Positions 1 through 7,928 of a stretch of 64,000 nucleotides of DNA are shown here, piece after piece. Every line of letters starts with the position of its first letter. The stretch's first letter is position 1. The notes under the pieces are model-generated. The model had not been told where the DNA came from and searched no databases. It worked only from the letters and a program-made list of their open reading frames with translations. The position numbers and the translations under genes were made by a program. Source of the DNA: Mesorhizobium sp. (GTDB lineage: Bacteria; Pseudomonadota; Alphaproteobacteria; Rhizobiales; Rhizobiaceae); NCBI RefSeq assembly GCF_004962245.1, contig NZ_SUHQ01000016.1, forward strand, positions 88,930 through 152,929, given 5' to 3'.

Positions 1-1026
1 CTCTACGACATCAACAAGCGCCTGGTGCAGAATGAAGGCAAGCTGTTGCGGCTGGCCGAAAGCTATGGCGTGCGCCGCGAGGAATTCCTGAAGGAATATC
101 AGGGGTCGGAGCTCGATCCGAACTGGACCCGCTCGATCGGCAATCTGACCTCGCGCGGCTGGAAGGAATTCACCAAGAACGAAAAGGACGCGATCCGCGA
201 CCTGCGCGCCGAGATCCAGAACCTCGCCACCGAAACGGCGATCTCGATCCTCGAGTTCCGCAAGATCGTCAACCAGGTGCAGAAGGGCGAGCGCGAAGCC
301 GCTATCGCCAAGAAGGAAATGGTCGAGGCCAATCTGCGCCTCGTCATTTCCATCGCCAAGAAATACACCAATCGCGGGCTGCAATTCCTCGACCTGATCC
401 AGGAAGGCAATATCGGCCTGATGAAGGCGGTCGATAAATTCGAATACCGCCGCGGCTACAAGTTCTCGACCTACGCGACGTGGTGGATTCGGCAAGCGAT
501 CACCCGTTCGATCGCCGATCAGGCGCGCACCATCCGTATTCCGGTGCACATGATCGAGACGATCAACAAGATCGTGCGCACCTCGCGCCAGATGCTGCAC
601 GAGATCGGCCGCGAGCCGACGCCGGAGGAACTGGCGGAAAAGCTCGCCATGCCGTTGGAAAAAGTGCGCAAGGTGCTGAAGATCGCCAAGGAGCCGATTT
701 CGCTCGAAACGCCGGTCGGCGACGAGGAGGATTCGCATCTCGGCGACTTCATCGAGGATAAGATGGCGATCCTGCCGATCGACGCGGCGATCCAGGCCAA
801 TCTGCGCGAAACGACGACGCGGGTGCTTGCTTCGCTCACCCCGCGCGAAGAGCGCGTGCTCAGAATGCGTTTCGGCATCGGCATGAACACCGACCACACG
901 CTGGAGGAAGTCGGCCAGCAGTTCTCGGTCACCCGCGAGCGCATCCGCCAGATCGAAGCCAAGGCGCTGCGCAAGCTCAAGCACCCGAGCCGCTCGCGCA
1001 AGCTGCGGAGCTTCCTCGACAGCTGA
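1..1026 (+). CDS. rpoD: RNA polymerase primary sigma factor RpoD, 3' part (5' end outside window)
   Basis: C-terminal 341 residues of the housekeeping sigma-70; the frame is open from base 1, so the start lies outside the window. Region 2 is visible as the segment running from QEGNIGLMKAVDKFEYRRGY to YATWWIRQAI, which binds and melts the -10 element. Region 3 follows (IRIPVHMIETINK), and region 4.2 ends the protein with a helix-turn-helix (VTRERIRQIEAKALRKLKHP) that reads the -35 element. The end, RSRKLRSFLDS, is typical of alphaproteobacterial RpoD. A strong terminator follows 25 bases after the stop. Confidence 0.97.
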   Translation, partial: LYDINKRLVQNEGKLLRLAESYGVRREEFLKEYQGSELDPNWTRSIGNLTSRGWKEFTKNEKDAIRDLRAEIQNLATETAISILEFRKIVNQVQKGEREAAIAKKEMVEANLRLVISIAKKYTNRGLQFLDLIQEGNIGLMKAVDKFEYRRGYKFSTYATWWIRQAITRSIADQARTIRIPVHMIETINKIVRTSRQMLHEIGREPTPEELAEKLAMPLEKVRKVLKIAKEPISLETPVGDEEDSHLGDFIEDKMAILPIDAAIQANLRETTTRVLASLTPREERVLRMRFGIGMNTDHTLEEVGQQFSVTRERIRQIEAKALRKLKHPSRSRKLRSFLDS

Positions 1027-1050
1027 TGCCGGGTAACGGACAAGCAATTT

Positions 1051-1077
1051 AAAAAGGGCGCTGCGGCGCCCTTTTTC
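1051..1077 (+). terminator. Rho-independent terminator of rpoD
   Basis: GC-rich inverted repeat (AAGGGCGC / GCGCCCTT, four-base loop) preceded by A's and followed by a T run, 25 bases past the rpoD stop. Confidence 0.9.
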
Positions 1078-1235
1078 GTTCGTGGCACAAGGATTGTTTC
1101 GCCGACGGTGCGGTTGTCCTTGCAGCGCACCTGCCGTGGGAGGATAATTGCGCGTCGGATGCATTTTCAGGGCGACAAACCCGGATGCCCGCCCCGGCTA
1201 TCACGCCGTGCTCCGAGGCCCGGAGGGAGGTGTGC

Positions 1236-1529
1236 ATGACTAATTATATCGTGCTGATCAACTGGACGGAGCAGGGCGCCAAAAATGTGCGCGAGTCGCC
1301 GAAGCGGCTCGATGCCGCCAAGAAGCTGCTGGGAGACATGGGCGGCTCGTTCAAGGCGTTTTATCTCACCATGGGCGAATGCGATATGGTGGCGGTCGTC
1401 GAGGCGCCCGACGATGCGGTGCTTGCTCGTTTCGCGCTGATGCTGGCGACAGGCGGTAACGTGAGGACGCGGACGCTCAAGGCGTTCCCGGAATTGGCCT
1501 ATCGCGAGATCATCGCCTCGCTCGGGTGA
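1236..1529 (+). CDS. GYD-domain protein
   Basis: 97 residues matching the GYD domain family: small ferredoxin-like alpha/beta proteins with no established reaction. Seen: MTNYIVLINWTEQG at the start, a central segment TMGECDMVAVVEAPDD equivalent to the family's GxYD motif, and the C-terminal TLKAFPELAYREI. The ATG at 1236 was chosen over the in-frame upstream start because GGAGGGAGG sits 6 bases before it. It stands alone between the rpoD terminator and a sulfotransferase gene. The family call is firm; the function is unknown. Confidence 0.85.
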   Translation: MTNYIVLINWTEQGAKNVRESPKRLDAAKKLLGDMGGSFKAFYLTMGECDMVAVVEAPDDAVLARFALMLATGGNVRTRTLKAFPELAYREIIASLG

Positions 1530-1627
1530 GGCGCTGCGCGGCTACAGACCGCGCAAGCTGCCGAGTTCCTGACATCGGAAGGTCAGGCGCCGCTTGACGG
1601 CGCCCGATCATCCCATCATGAGGGAGA

Positions 1628-2263
1628 ATGCTCCTCTCGCTCGAAAAGAACTTCATTTTCATCCATATCCCGAAGACGGCCGGAAGTTCGGTCACGCGTG
1701 CGCTAGGGCCATGGTGCGTGAAACCGCAGCGAACCCAGTGGCGCCGCCTGCTGTCTCACCTTCCCGTGCCCGAAAAGCCGCAAAACGCTTTCCTCAGGCA
1801 GCATGACAAAGCAAGCTGGGCGAAGCATAAGCTTCCGGCCGAGATTTATGACAGGGCGTACAAGTTCGCCGTCGTGCGCAACCCCTTCGAACTTGCGGTC
1901 TCGGCCTACTATTTCCGCCGGGACCATCTCTCCGGCCGGCGAAGGAACAGAGCCAGGGTCCTGGATTTCAAGACTTTCCTGCGCTATCTCGAACGCAAGA
2001 ACCGTTTTGTGCGGGTGGACCAGACGAGCTGGATTTCGGACAGGCACGGAAACCTCATCATCGACGAGGTTTTGCGTTTTGAAACGCTGGCCGAGCAATT
2101 TAATGCCCTGGTCGAACGGCTCGGCCTGCCGGGCGAGGTGAAGCTTCCCCGAACAAACGTCAATGCACCCTACGACTATCGCGCCGTCTACGATGACGAG
2201 GCGAAAAGCATCGTGCGACGGCTCTATTCCAGGGATTTCGAGCGCTTCGGCTACGAATTCTGA
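1628..2263 (+). CDS. Sulfotransferase-family protein (sulfotransfer_2 type)
   Basis: 211 residues. The N-terminus LEKNFIFIHIPKTAGSSVTR is the 5'-PSB loop that binds the phosphate of PAPS in sulfotransferases. A second conserved block, FAVVRNPFELAVSAYYF, is the 3'-phosphate-binding motif with the key Arg and Ser. Such enzymes move sulfate from PAPS to carbohydrates; in rhizobia the acceptors are often surface polysaccharides or lipochitin oligosaccharides, but the substrate cannot be read here. No signal peptide. A GGGAG precedes the ATG closely. It stands alone, so context gives no acceptor. Confidence 0.82.
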   Translation: MLLSLEKNFIFIHIPKTAGSSVTRALGPWCVKPQRTQWRRLLSHLPVPEKPQNAFLRQHDKASWAKHKLPAEIYDRAYKFAVVRNPFELAVSAYYFRRDHLSGRRRNRARVLDFKTFLRYLERKNRFVRVDQTSWISDRHGNLIIDEVLRFETLAEQFNALVERLGLPGEVKLPRTNVNAPYDYRAVYDDEAKSIVRRLYSRDFERFGYEF

Positions 2264-2388
2264 TTTTTTCCAGACATCGCAATTCGTTGGCAGATGCCGC
2301 GCGTCGCGACAGGGCTGGTCCGAAACGTTGCGGGGCGAAGGCATTTCCCGGATAGTCGACGCATCCGTCAGGTCGCGTCTCGAAATAC

Positions 2389-2769
2389 ATGCCCAAGCCT
2401 CTGCTGACCATCTGGTACAATACCCGTTGTCCGGTCTGCGATGCCGGCATCAGCCGGCAGAAGCGGCGGCTGATCGAGGCGATCAAGGCCGGGCGGATCG
2501 CGTTTCGCGACATCAATGCCGAACCGTCGGCACTGGCCGGATACGGCGTGTCGCTGGAGGACATCCGCCGCCGGCTGCACGCAACCGATGCGGACGGCAA
2601 ACTGCTGGTCGGCGCCGACGTCGCAATTGCCGTCTGGCGGATAACGCCTGGCGAGGGCTGGCTGGCAGCGCTGTTCGGCAACCGCACCGCGCTGCCGTTG
2701 ACGCGCTATGCCTATGATTGCTTCGCCGATCTTCTCTACGCCTGGAACCGGCGCAAGGGCCGCTGGTAA
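2389..2769 (+). CDS. DCC-family thiol-disulfide oxidoreductase-like protein (DUF393)
   Basis: 126 residues. The N-terminal YNTRCPVCDAGISRQKRR holds the CxxC of the DCC family (Cys-Pro-Val-Cys-Asp), a thioredoxin-like fold presumed to carry out thiol-disulfide exchange. The end, NRTALPLTRYAYDCFADLLY, is the usual helical tail. No signal peptide, so probably cytoplasmic. A hairpin terminator follows 26 bases after the stop. Family assignment is solid; partner and substrate are unknown. Confidence 0.85.
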   Translation: MPKPLLTIWYNTRCPVCDAGISRQKRRLIEAIKAGRIAFRDINAEPSALAGYGVSLEDIRRRLHATDADGKLLVGADVAIAVWRITPGEGWLAALFGNRTALPLTRYAYDCFADLLYAWNRRKGRW

Positions 2770-2795
2770 GCGGCACGGACATCCTGATCATCGAA

Positions 2796-2823
2796 AAGGT
2801 CCGGAGTTGCCTCCGGCCTTTTT
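2796..2823 (+). terminator. Hairpin terminator after the DCC gene
   Basis: AAGG-T-CCGGAG pairs with CTCCGGCCTT (one bulged base, four-base loop), followed by a T tract. Confidence 0.8.
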
Positions 2824-2900
2824 AGGACTGTGGAAGGTTCAGGGCACGTGCCTTAGCCGCAAATGCGCGCTTTCAATCCTGTGGCGCAGGATTAAGTTAC

Positions 2901-2960
2901 ATCGTAAGATATATCTTGACTCAACTGCCTCGCTCACTTAACTAAGATATATCGTAAGAC
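2901..2960. promoter_or_regulatory. Probable PadR operator pair in the padR promoter
   Basis: Two AT-rich palindromic boxes share the 11-base core TAAGATATATC. The first, AAGATATATCTT at 2906-2917, is a perfect 12-base palindrome; the second is centred at 2949-2950 and followed by GTAAG. Their centres lie 38 bases apart and just upstream of the padR start codon. ATAT-centred dyads are usual PadR sites, so autorepression is the likely mode. Confidence 0.6.
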
Positions 2961-2979
2961 ATAACTCAAGGAGCAGACA

Positions 2980-3645
2980 ATGCACAGACACCATCATTTC
3001 GGCGAGCGCGCCGAGCGCGTTTTCATACATATGGCCGGCAAGTTCGGCGGCCGTGGCGGCGGCTTCGGCCCATTCGGCCACGGGATGAGGGGCGGCGGAC
3101 GCGGCGGGCCGGGCGACATGTTCCGCGCCGGGCGCATGCTGGCCGACGGCGATCTCAAGCTGATCACGCTGTCGCTTTTGGCCGAGGCCCCGCGCCACGG
3201 CTACGACATCATCAAGGCGCTGGAGGAGCGCACCAGCGGCGTCTACAGCCCGAGCCCGGGCGTGGTCTATCCGACGCTGACCTTCCTGGAAGAGGCCGGC
3301 TATGCCGTCTCGTCGGCGGAAGGCAACAAGAAGGTGTTTTCGATCACCGAAGCCGGGCAGGCGCATCTCGACGAAAACCGCGAGATGGTCGACCACGTGC
3401 TCGACCATCTTGAGCGTTTCGGCCGCAAGATGGCGAGGGCGCGCGACTGGTTCGGATGGAACGACGACGGCGAGGATGGCGGGCGGCGCGGCCGTTCGGA
3501 AAAGCGCGACGAATTCCGCGCCGTGCGCCACCGGCTGCGCGCAGCCCTCGGCGACATCGTCGACGCGCCGGCTGAAAAACAGGCCGAGGCGATCAGCATC
3601 CTGGAGGGGGCAGCCGAAGCCCTGGAGGCGCTGTCGCGCGATTGA
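2980..3645 (+). CDS. PadR-family transcriptional regulator
   Basis: 221 residues. Residues 1-50 are rich in His, Gly and Arg (MHRHHHFGERAER, then a glycine-rich stretch). The PadR winged helix starts near residue 58 with LKLITLSLLAEAPRHGYDII, followed by SGVYSPSPGVVYPTLTFLEE (recognition helix) and the wing (NKKVFSITEAGQAHL). A C-terminal helical domain supports dimers. The His-rich head could sense metal, but that is inference. Two palindromic boxes sit in its own promoter, and AAGGAG precedes the ATG. No divergent target gene is present. Confidence 0.9.
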   Translation: MHRHHHFGERAERVFIHMAGKFGGRGGGFGPFGHGMRGGGRGGPGDMFRAGRMLADGDLKLITLSLLAEAPRHGYDIIKALEERTSGVYSPSPGVVYPTLTFLEEAGYAVSSAEGNKKVFSITEAGQAHLDENREMVDHVLDHLERFGRKMARARDWFGWNDDGEDGGRRGRSEKRDEFRAVRHRLRAALGDIVDAPAEKQAEAISILEGAAEALEALSRD

Positions 3646-3762
3646 GCCTGTTGCGAATGGCCGGCCGCACGCGGCTCTTGCCCGTTCGACTGAGGAACGG
3701 TACTGAAAATCATCCCGCGCCACGCTATGTAGTGCGGGATGAGTGCCGTTGGAGGATACCCC

Positions 3763-4056
3763 ATGTCTTTTCTGAAGCGTCTTTTTGGCGGTGGCGGCGG
3801 TGACGTGGGCGAGCCAAAAAGTGCCGCGCCGGCAAAGCAGGTCGAGCACAAGGGATTTTTGATCAGCGCCACGCCCTACAAGGCGGAGGGCCAATACCAG
3901 ACCTGCGGCGTGGTTTCGAAGGAGATCGACGGCGTGATGAAGGAACACAAATTCATCCGTGCCGACCGCTTTGCCGGGCTCGACGACGCTGTCGACATCT
4001 CGATCAAGAAGGGCATCCAACTGGTCGATGAGCAGGGCGAGAAGATCTTCGGCTGA
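3763..4056 (+). CDS. HlyU-family protein
   Basis: 97 residues. The N-terminus MSFLKRLFGGGGGD is followed by the HlyU-like core (EHKGFLISATPYKAEGQYQT, then CGVVSKEIDG and HKFIRADRFAGLDDAVDISI). In Vibrio, HlyU is described as a regulator, but rhizobial members lack evidence for that role. The ATG at 3763 was preferred over one 24 bases upstream because GGAGG lies 7 bases before it. A strong terminator follows. Confidence 0.8.
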   Translation: MSFLKRLFGGGGGDVGEPKSAAPAKQVEHKGFLISATPYKAEGQYQTCGVVSKEIDGVMKEHKFIRADRFAGLDDAVDISIKKGIQLVDEQGEKIFG

Positions 4057-4089
4057 GCCGCTTTCGACGCTGTTCCTGGACGGAGAATT

Positions 4090-4130
4090 GAGGCAAGCGC
4101 CTGATGCGGTGCTTGCCTCTTTGATTTTTT
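4090..4130 (+). terminator. Terminator after the HlyU-family gene
   Basis: Inverted repeat GAGGCAAGC / GCTTGCCTC with a 12-base loop, followed by TTTGATTTTTT. Confidence 0.88.
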
Positions 4131-4150
4131 GGTAGTCAGTGGCTAACGCT

Positions 4151-4786
4151 TTAAGCCGCCGTCGCGACCTGCCGACTTCCGGCCACCACAGCATCCACCT
4201 TGGCCGATGCCTTGGCCAGAGCGGCCGTGACGGCATCAGGCCCCATGCCAACGCCCTCGATGCGGATGACGTCGACATCGGTCATGCCGATGAAGCCAAG
4301 CACGCTGCGCAAGTAAGGAATGGCGTGGTCCATCTGCACGGCAGCGCCTTCCGAATAGATGCCGCCCGAGGCAAGGACGATGTAGACCTTCTTGCCGGTG
4401 ACGAGGCCCTTCGGGCCATTCTCGCCATAAGCGAAAGTCTTGCCGGAGCGGGCGATGTGATCGACCCAGGATTTCAGGGTCGACGAGATGCCGAAATTGA
4501 TGAAGCCGGTGGCAAGGATAATGGTGTCGGCCGCAAACAGCTCGTCCAGCACGCCGTCGGAAACGCCGACGACCTCGGCCTGGCGCTGGGTGCGGGCCTC
4601 GACGGGCGTGTAGATGCCGGTCGAATAGTCCGGATCGATGTGCGGCAGCGGGTTTGCCACCAGATCGCGTACGACCAGCTTGGCCGAGGGATCGGCGGCA
4701 AGCAGCTTCTCGGCAAGTTCTGTGGCGATGCGGGTCGAATGCGAGGCGGCGCCGCGCGGGCTGGAGGTGACAAGAAGGATGGACAT
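4151..4786 (-). CDS. azoR: FMN-dependent NADH-azoreductase
   Basis: 211-residue flavodoxin-fold NAD(P)H:quinone/azo reductase of the AzoR family, which reduces azo dyes and quinones by two-electron transfer. N-terminus MSILLVTSSPRGAASHSTRI is the FMN phosphate loop; ATGFINFGISSTLKSWVDHI is the second conserved block, and VYIVLASGGIYSEG contacts the flavin. Usual family length is about 200. It is divergent from a LysR gene across 110 bases, the classic layout for a LysR-controlled quinone-stress gene. Confidence 0.9.
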   Translation of the reverse strand: MSILLVTSSPRGAASHSTRIATELAEKLLAADPSAKLVVRDLVANPLPHIDPDYSTGIYTPVEARTQRQAEVVGVSDGVLDELFAADTIILATGFINFGISSTLKSWVDHIARSGKTFAYGENGPKGLVTGKKVYIVLASGGIYSEGAAVQMDHAIPYLRSVLGFIGMTDVDVIRIEGVGMGPDAVTAALAKASAKVDAVVAGSRQVATAA

Positions 4787-4896
4787 GGCGGTGTCTCTCA
4801 GGTTGGGGTTGAATGTCCCCGCAAATATGTGTCTTCCGACCTATTTGAAAAACTGGTATATTTTACATATGACCCATCTAAAATTTGGATAGAAAG
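4787..4896. promoter_or_regulatory. Shared azoR / lysR divergent promoter region
   Basis: 110-base gap between divergent starts. An AT-rich imperfect dyad around 4855-4874 (GGTATAT ... ATATGACC) fits a LysR T-N11-A type site. The exact binding boundaries are inference. Confidence 0.5.
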
Positions 4897-5859
4897 ATGC
4901 AGCCGAATCCGACACTCGACCAGCTTCAGATCCTTGTTGCCGTCGCCGAGACCGGCAGTTTCTCCGCCGCTGGCCGCAAGCTCAACCGCGCGCAATCGGT
5001 CATCAGCTATGCCATCGCGAATCTCGAGGCGCAGCTTGGGCTGAAACTGTTCGAGCGCGAGGGCACGCGCGAGCCGCAACTGACCGATGTCGGCAAGGCG
5101 ACGCTGGAAGATGCGCGACGCATGGTCGGCGTGCTGCAGCGCATCCGCTCGCGCGTCGATGGCCATCGGCAAGGGCTTGAGGCCGAGGTCGTCATGTCGG
5201 TCGAGATGACGCTGGCTTCGCCGGTGCTGGTTCGGGTGCTGAAGGCGTTCGAGGCGCAGTTTCCGACCGTGACGTTGCGCCTGCACATCGCTTCGCTGGG
5301 ACTGATCGTCGAGCACGTCGTCAGCGGGCAGGCCGATCTCGGCATCGGTGGCATTCCGGGCGACGCCGACGTGAACCTGCTGCGCATCGGCTTCACGTCG
5401 ATGGTGCCGGTTGCCGCGCCGAGCCATCCTTTGGCGCTTCTGCCAGGACCGGTGCCGCTGGAGGATGTTCGCGAACATACCCAACTCGTCGTCAGCGACC
5501 AGTCGGAGCGCACGCGCGGGCGCGATTACGGCGTGTTTGCCTACCGCACCTGGCGGCTGACCGATGTACGCACCAAGCATGCGCTGATGCGGGAAGGGCT
5601 GGGCTGGGGCGGGCTGCCGCGCTGGCTGGTCGCCGACGACCTGGCGAGCGGCCGATTGGTGGAACTTGACCTGGAGCCTTACAGCGAGGTGCGGGCGCCA
5701 CTGTATGCCATGCATCGCGCTGACCGCAGCCCGAAACCGGCCGCGGCCTGGCTGATCGACGAGTTCAAGCGCCAGCTTGGCTGCTTCAACGAGTTCGAGC
5801 CGGGCCAGGTGCCTGAGGACGAGCCGGAGCTGGAGACAGTCCGTCAATCAGCGCCATGA
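4897..5859 (+). CDS. LysR-family regulator, probable controller of azoR
   Basis: 320 residues from ATG at 4897 (an in-frame TTG lies 12 bases upstream). The N-terminal winged HTH is clear: TLDQLQILVAVAETGSFSAA then RAQSVISYAIANLEAQLGLK. The effector-binding domain runs from about residue 90 to 300. It faces azoR, so quinone- or oxidant-responsive control is a reasonable guess. Its last 74 bases overlap the 3' end of the convergent tetR gene. Confidence 0.9.
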   Translation: MQPNPTLDQLQILVAVAETGSFSAAGRKLNRAQSVISYAIANLEAQLGLKLFEREGTREPQLTDVGKATLEDARRMVGVLQRIRSRVDGHRQGLEAEVVMSVEMTLASPVLVRVLKAFEAQFPTVTLRLHIASLGLIVEHVVSGQADLGIGGIPGDADVNLLRIGFTSMVPVAAPSHPLALLPGPVPLEDVREHTQLVVSDQSERTRGRDYGVFAYRTWRLTDVRTKHALMREGLGWGGLPRWLVADDLASGRLVELDLEPYSEVRAPLYAMHRADRSPKPAAAWLIDEFKRQLGCFNEFEPGQVPEDEPELETVRQSAP

Positions 5860-6418
5860 GAACGGCGCGGTAGTCCTCGGTCGAAGCGCCCGCTTCAATG
5901 GCCAATGCTGCGCGGTCGAAGGCGGCGGCGAGCAATGCCGTCAGCGCTTCCACCGGCAATCTCACCATGGTCTGCGCACGCATTGCCGCGACAAGGCCCT
6001 CGCGAAGCGAGCGATTGCCGTGGCGGTTGTCGATTTCGTCCATGGCGGCGCGGCCGAGCACAGCCGGCCCGTCGAGCAGCAGCAGCCGGGTGCGGCCGGG
6101 TGCGCGCATGGCGGCAAGATAGGCGTCGGAACCGGCGATCAGCGCATCACGGGCAAACAGCGAGGGCGGCGAGGCGCGCTCGATTTCTTCCGCCACCGCG
6201 GCCGCTTCCTGCTCGACCACCGCGGCAAACAGCGCCTGCTTGTCGGCAAAATGATGATAGAGCGCGCCGCGCGTGACGCCGGCAGCGGCCACAATCTCTG
6301 GCGTGCCGGTCTCCGCATAGGATTTTTCGGTGAACAGTTTTTGGGCCGCAGCGATGAGGTCGGCACGCGTCGCTTCGGTGCGGTCGCGGTTCGAGCGGCG
6401 CGTGGATTCCTGTTGCAT
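5786..6418 (-). CDS. TetR-family repressor of the adjacent VOC gene
   Basis: 210 residues from ATG at 6418; longer in-frame starts would run through the operators and into the neighbour. N-terminal HTH: RADLIAAAQKLFTEKSYAET, then PEIVAAAGVTRGALYHHFAD. The ligand-binding domain that follows is variable, as usual. Two palindromic operators lie in the 66-base gap to the divergent VOC gene, the first touching this start codon, so it most likely represses both genes. The 3' end overlaps the convergent lysR by 74 bases. Confidence 0.92.
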   Translation of the reverse strand: MQQESTRRSNRDRTEATRADLIAAAQKLFTEKSYAETGTPEIVAAAGVTRGALYHHFADKQALFAAVVEQEAAAVAEEIERASPPSLFARDALIAGSDAYLAAMRAPGRTRLLLLDGPAVLGRAAMDEIDNRHGNRSLREGLVAAMRAQTMVRLPVEALTALLAAAFDRAALAIEAGASTEDYRAVLMALIDGLSPAPARPQAPGPARTR

Positions 6419-6463
6419 ACATGCAGCCTGTATGTTAGTTGCATTTACATGCAAACTGTATGT
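6419..6463. promoter_or_regulatory. Paired TetR operators between tetR and the VOC gene
   Basis: Two 17-base near-identical dyads, ACATGCAGCCTGTATGT (6419-6435) and ACATGCAAACTGTATGT (6447-6463), centres 28 bases apart. Each is an imperfect palindrome around ACATRCAG-N-CTGTATGT. Site 1 abuts the tetR start codon. Confidence 0.8.
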
Positions 6464-6484
6464 TATTCGACGGGAGAAGGAAAG

Positions 6485-6907
6485 ATGAAGACGACGAGCT
6501 ACTATCCGGTGCTGATGACGGGCGACGTTGCCGGCACGAAGGCCTTCTATGTAGCGCATTTCGGCCTCAAGCCGTTGTTTGAGAGCGATTGGTATGTGCA
6601 TCTGCAGTCAAGCGACAACAAGCGCGTCAATCTCGGCATCGTTCAGGGCGACCACGAGACGATCCCGGAAGAGGGGCGGGGTCGGGCCTCCGGCCTGCTG
6701 ATCAATTTCGAGGTCAGGGATCCCGATGCTATTTATGAGCGGGTCATCGCCGCCGGCCTGCCGGTCCTGCGAACGCTGTGCGACGAGCCATTCGGCCAGC
6801 GCCATTTCATTACAAAAGACCCCAATGGCGTGCTGATCGATGTGATCAAGCCGATCCCGCCGAGCCCAGAGTTTCTGGCGCAGTTTGCCGAGGGGACGGC
6901 GGGTTGA
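6485..6907 (+). CDS. VOC (glyoxalase/bleomycin-resistance) family protein
   Basis: 140 residues. Starts MKTTSYYPVLMTGDVAGTKA, the first beta-alpha-beta unit of the vicinal oxygen chelate fold; the second unit is FEVRDPDAIYERVIAAG, and it closes with HFITKDPNGVLIDVIKPI. These proteins bind a metal and act as lyases, dioxygenases or resistance-binding proteins; the substrate is not readable. It lies in the tetR operator unit, so it is presumably induced by the TetR ligand. GGGAGAAGG lies upstream of the ATG. Confidence 0.9.
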   Translation: MKTTSYYPVLMTGDVAGTKAFYVAHFGLKPLFESDWYVHLQSSDNKRVNLGIVQGDHETIPEEGRGRASGLLINFEVRDPDAIYERVIAAGLPVLRTLCDEPFGQRHFITKDPNGVLIDVIKPIPPSPEFLAQFAEGTAG

Positions 6908-7016
6908 GATAGCCGCTGGCAGGAACTGTCTGTAGTTGTGGTGTGAAGGCTTCTGCCGCGTGGCCGGTCACGCCTTTGCGGTCTTATGCTGAGACTTGTC
7001 AGCCCGGGCCCATTCC

Positions 7017-7928
7017 ATGCGTGAAATCTGCCTTGTCCGCGCACCCTCAAACCTTGGCCTCCGCCCGCTGAGGCCAGGTCATATACCGGGGACGTGGCGT
7101 GCGCCGCAGGCGTTGACCGAAGCCGGCTTGATCGAGACGCTTTCGCCCGCCAAGGTGGTCGATCTCGATCGGCCCGCCTATCGCACGGAGCCGCAGCCGG
7201 GCACCCGGCTGCGTAACGGCAATGCGATACGCAGCTTCAATCTCGAACTCGCCGAAGTCGTTGCCGGCGCGCTGGGACGAGGCGAGTTTCCGCTGGTCGT
7301 CGGCGGCGACTGCGCGGTCCTGCTTGGCGCACTGGCTGCTGCACGGCGATCTGGTCCGGTGGCGCTGGTGCATGTCGACGGCCACAGCGATTTCCGCCAT
7401 CCGGGCAATTACGACATCAAGGCCTCACTTGGCTCGGCCGCTGGCATGGACCTTGCGCTCGCCACCGGTCGTGGCGAGCCGTTGCTGACCGATTGGCCCG
7501 ATATCGCAAGCCCGCTTGTCGCGGACGAACAGGTGATTCAGATTGGCGAGCGCGAGAACCGCGACCCCGATTTTGCCTGGCCGGACATCAATTCGACCGC
7601 GATGACGCTGATCGACGTCTTTGCCGTGCGAGAGTTCGGCGCGGCAAAGGTCCTGGAAAAGACCTGGACCACGCTGGCGCGAAGCGGCTGGCCCTATTGG
7701 GTGCATTTTGACGTCGATGCGCTCGATCAGACAGTGATGCCGGCGGTGGATTCGCCGGGCAGCCCCGGTATCGATCCCGACGATCTCGTCACCATTCTCG
7801 CGGCGCTGGTGGCGGATCAGCGCTGCACCGGAATGGACATGACCATTTTCGATCCGGACCTCGATCCAACCGGCGAGCTGGCAGGGCTGCTGGTTTCGCT
7901 GCTTGGGCGGATCTATGCGCCACGATAG
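7017..7928 (+). CDS. Arginase/agmatinase/formiminoglutamase (ureohydrolase) family protein
   Basis: 303 residues. The Mn-binding motifs are recognisable: LVVGGDCAVLLG (normally GGDH, here Cys in place of His), HVDGHSDF (DxHxD) and HFDVDALD (DxDxxD). The His-to-Cys change in the first motif occurs in a subset of arginase-like proteins and makes the substrate uncertain (arginine, agmatine, guanidino acids or another amide). The ATG at 7017 was chosen over an upstream TTG. Its stop directly abuts, with no gap, the stop of the convergent protease gene. Confidence 0.85.
   Translation: MREICLVRAPSNLGLRPLRPGHIPGTWRAPQALTEAGLIETLSPAKVVDLDRPAYRTEPQPGTRLRNGNAIRSFNLELAEVVAGALGRGEFPLVVGGDCAVLLGALAAARRSGPVALVHVDGHSDFRHPGNYDIKASLGSAAGMDLALATGRGEPLLTDWPDIASPLVADEQVIQIGERENRDPDFAWPDINSTAMTLIDVFAVREFGAAKVLEKTWTTLARSGWPYWVHFDVDALDQTVMPAVDSPGSPGIDPDDLVTILAALVADQRCTGMDMTIFDPDLDPTGELAGLLVSLLGRIYAPR

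Noticed and set aside
519..1130. 203-codon minus-strand frame over rpoD
   Set aside because: Antisense shadow of rpoD; it also crosses the terminator.
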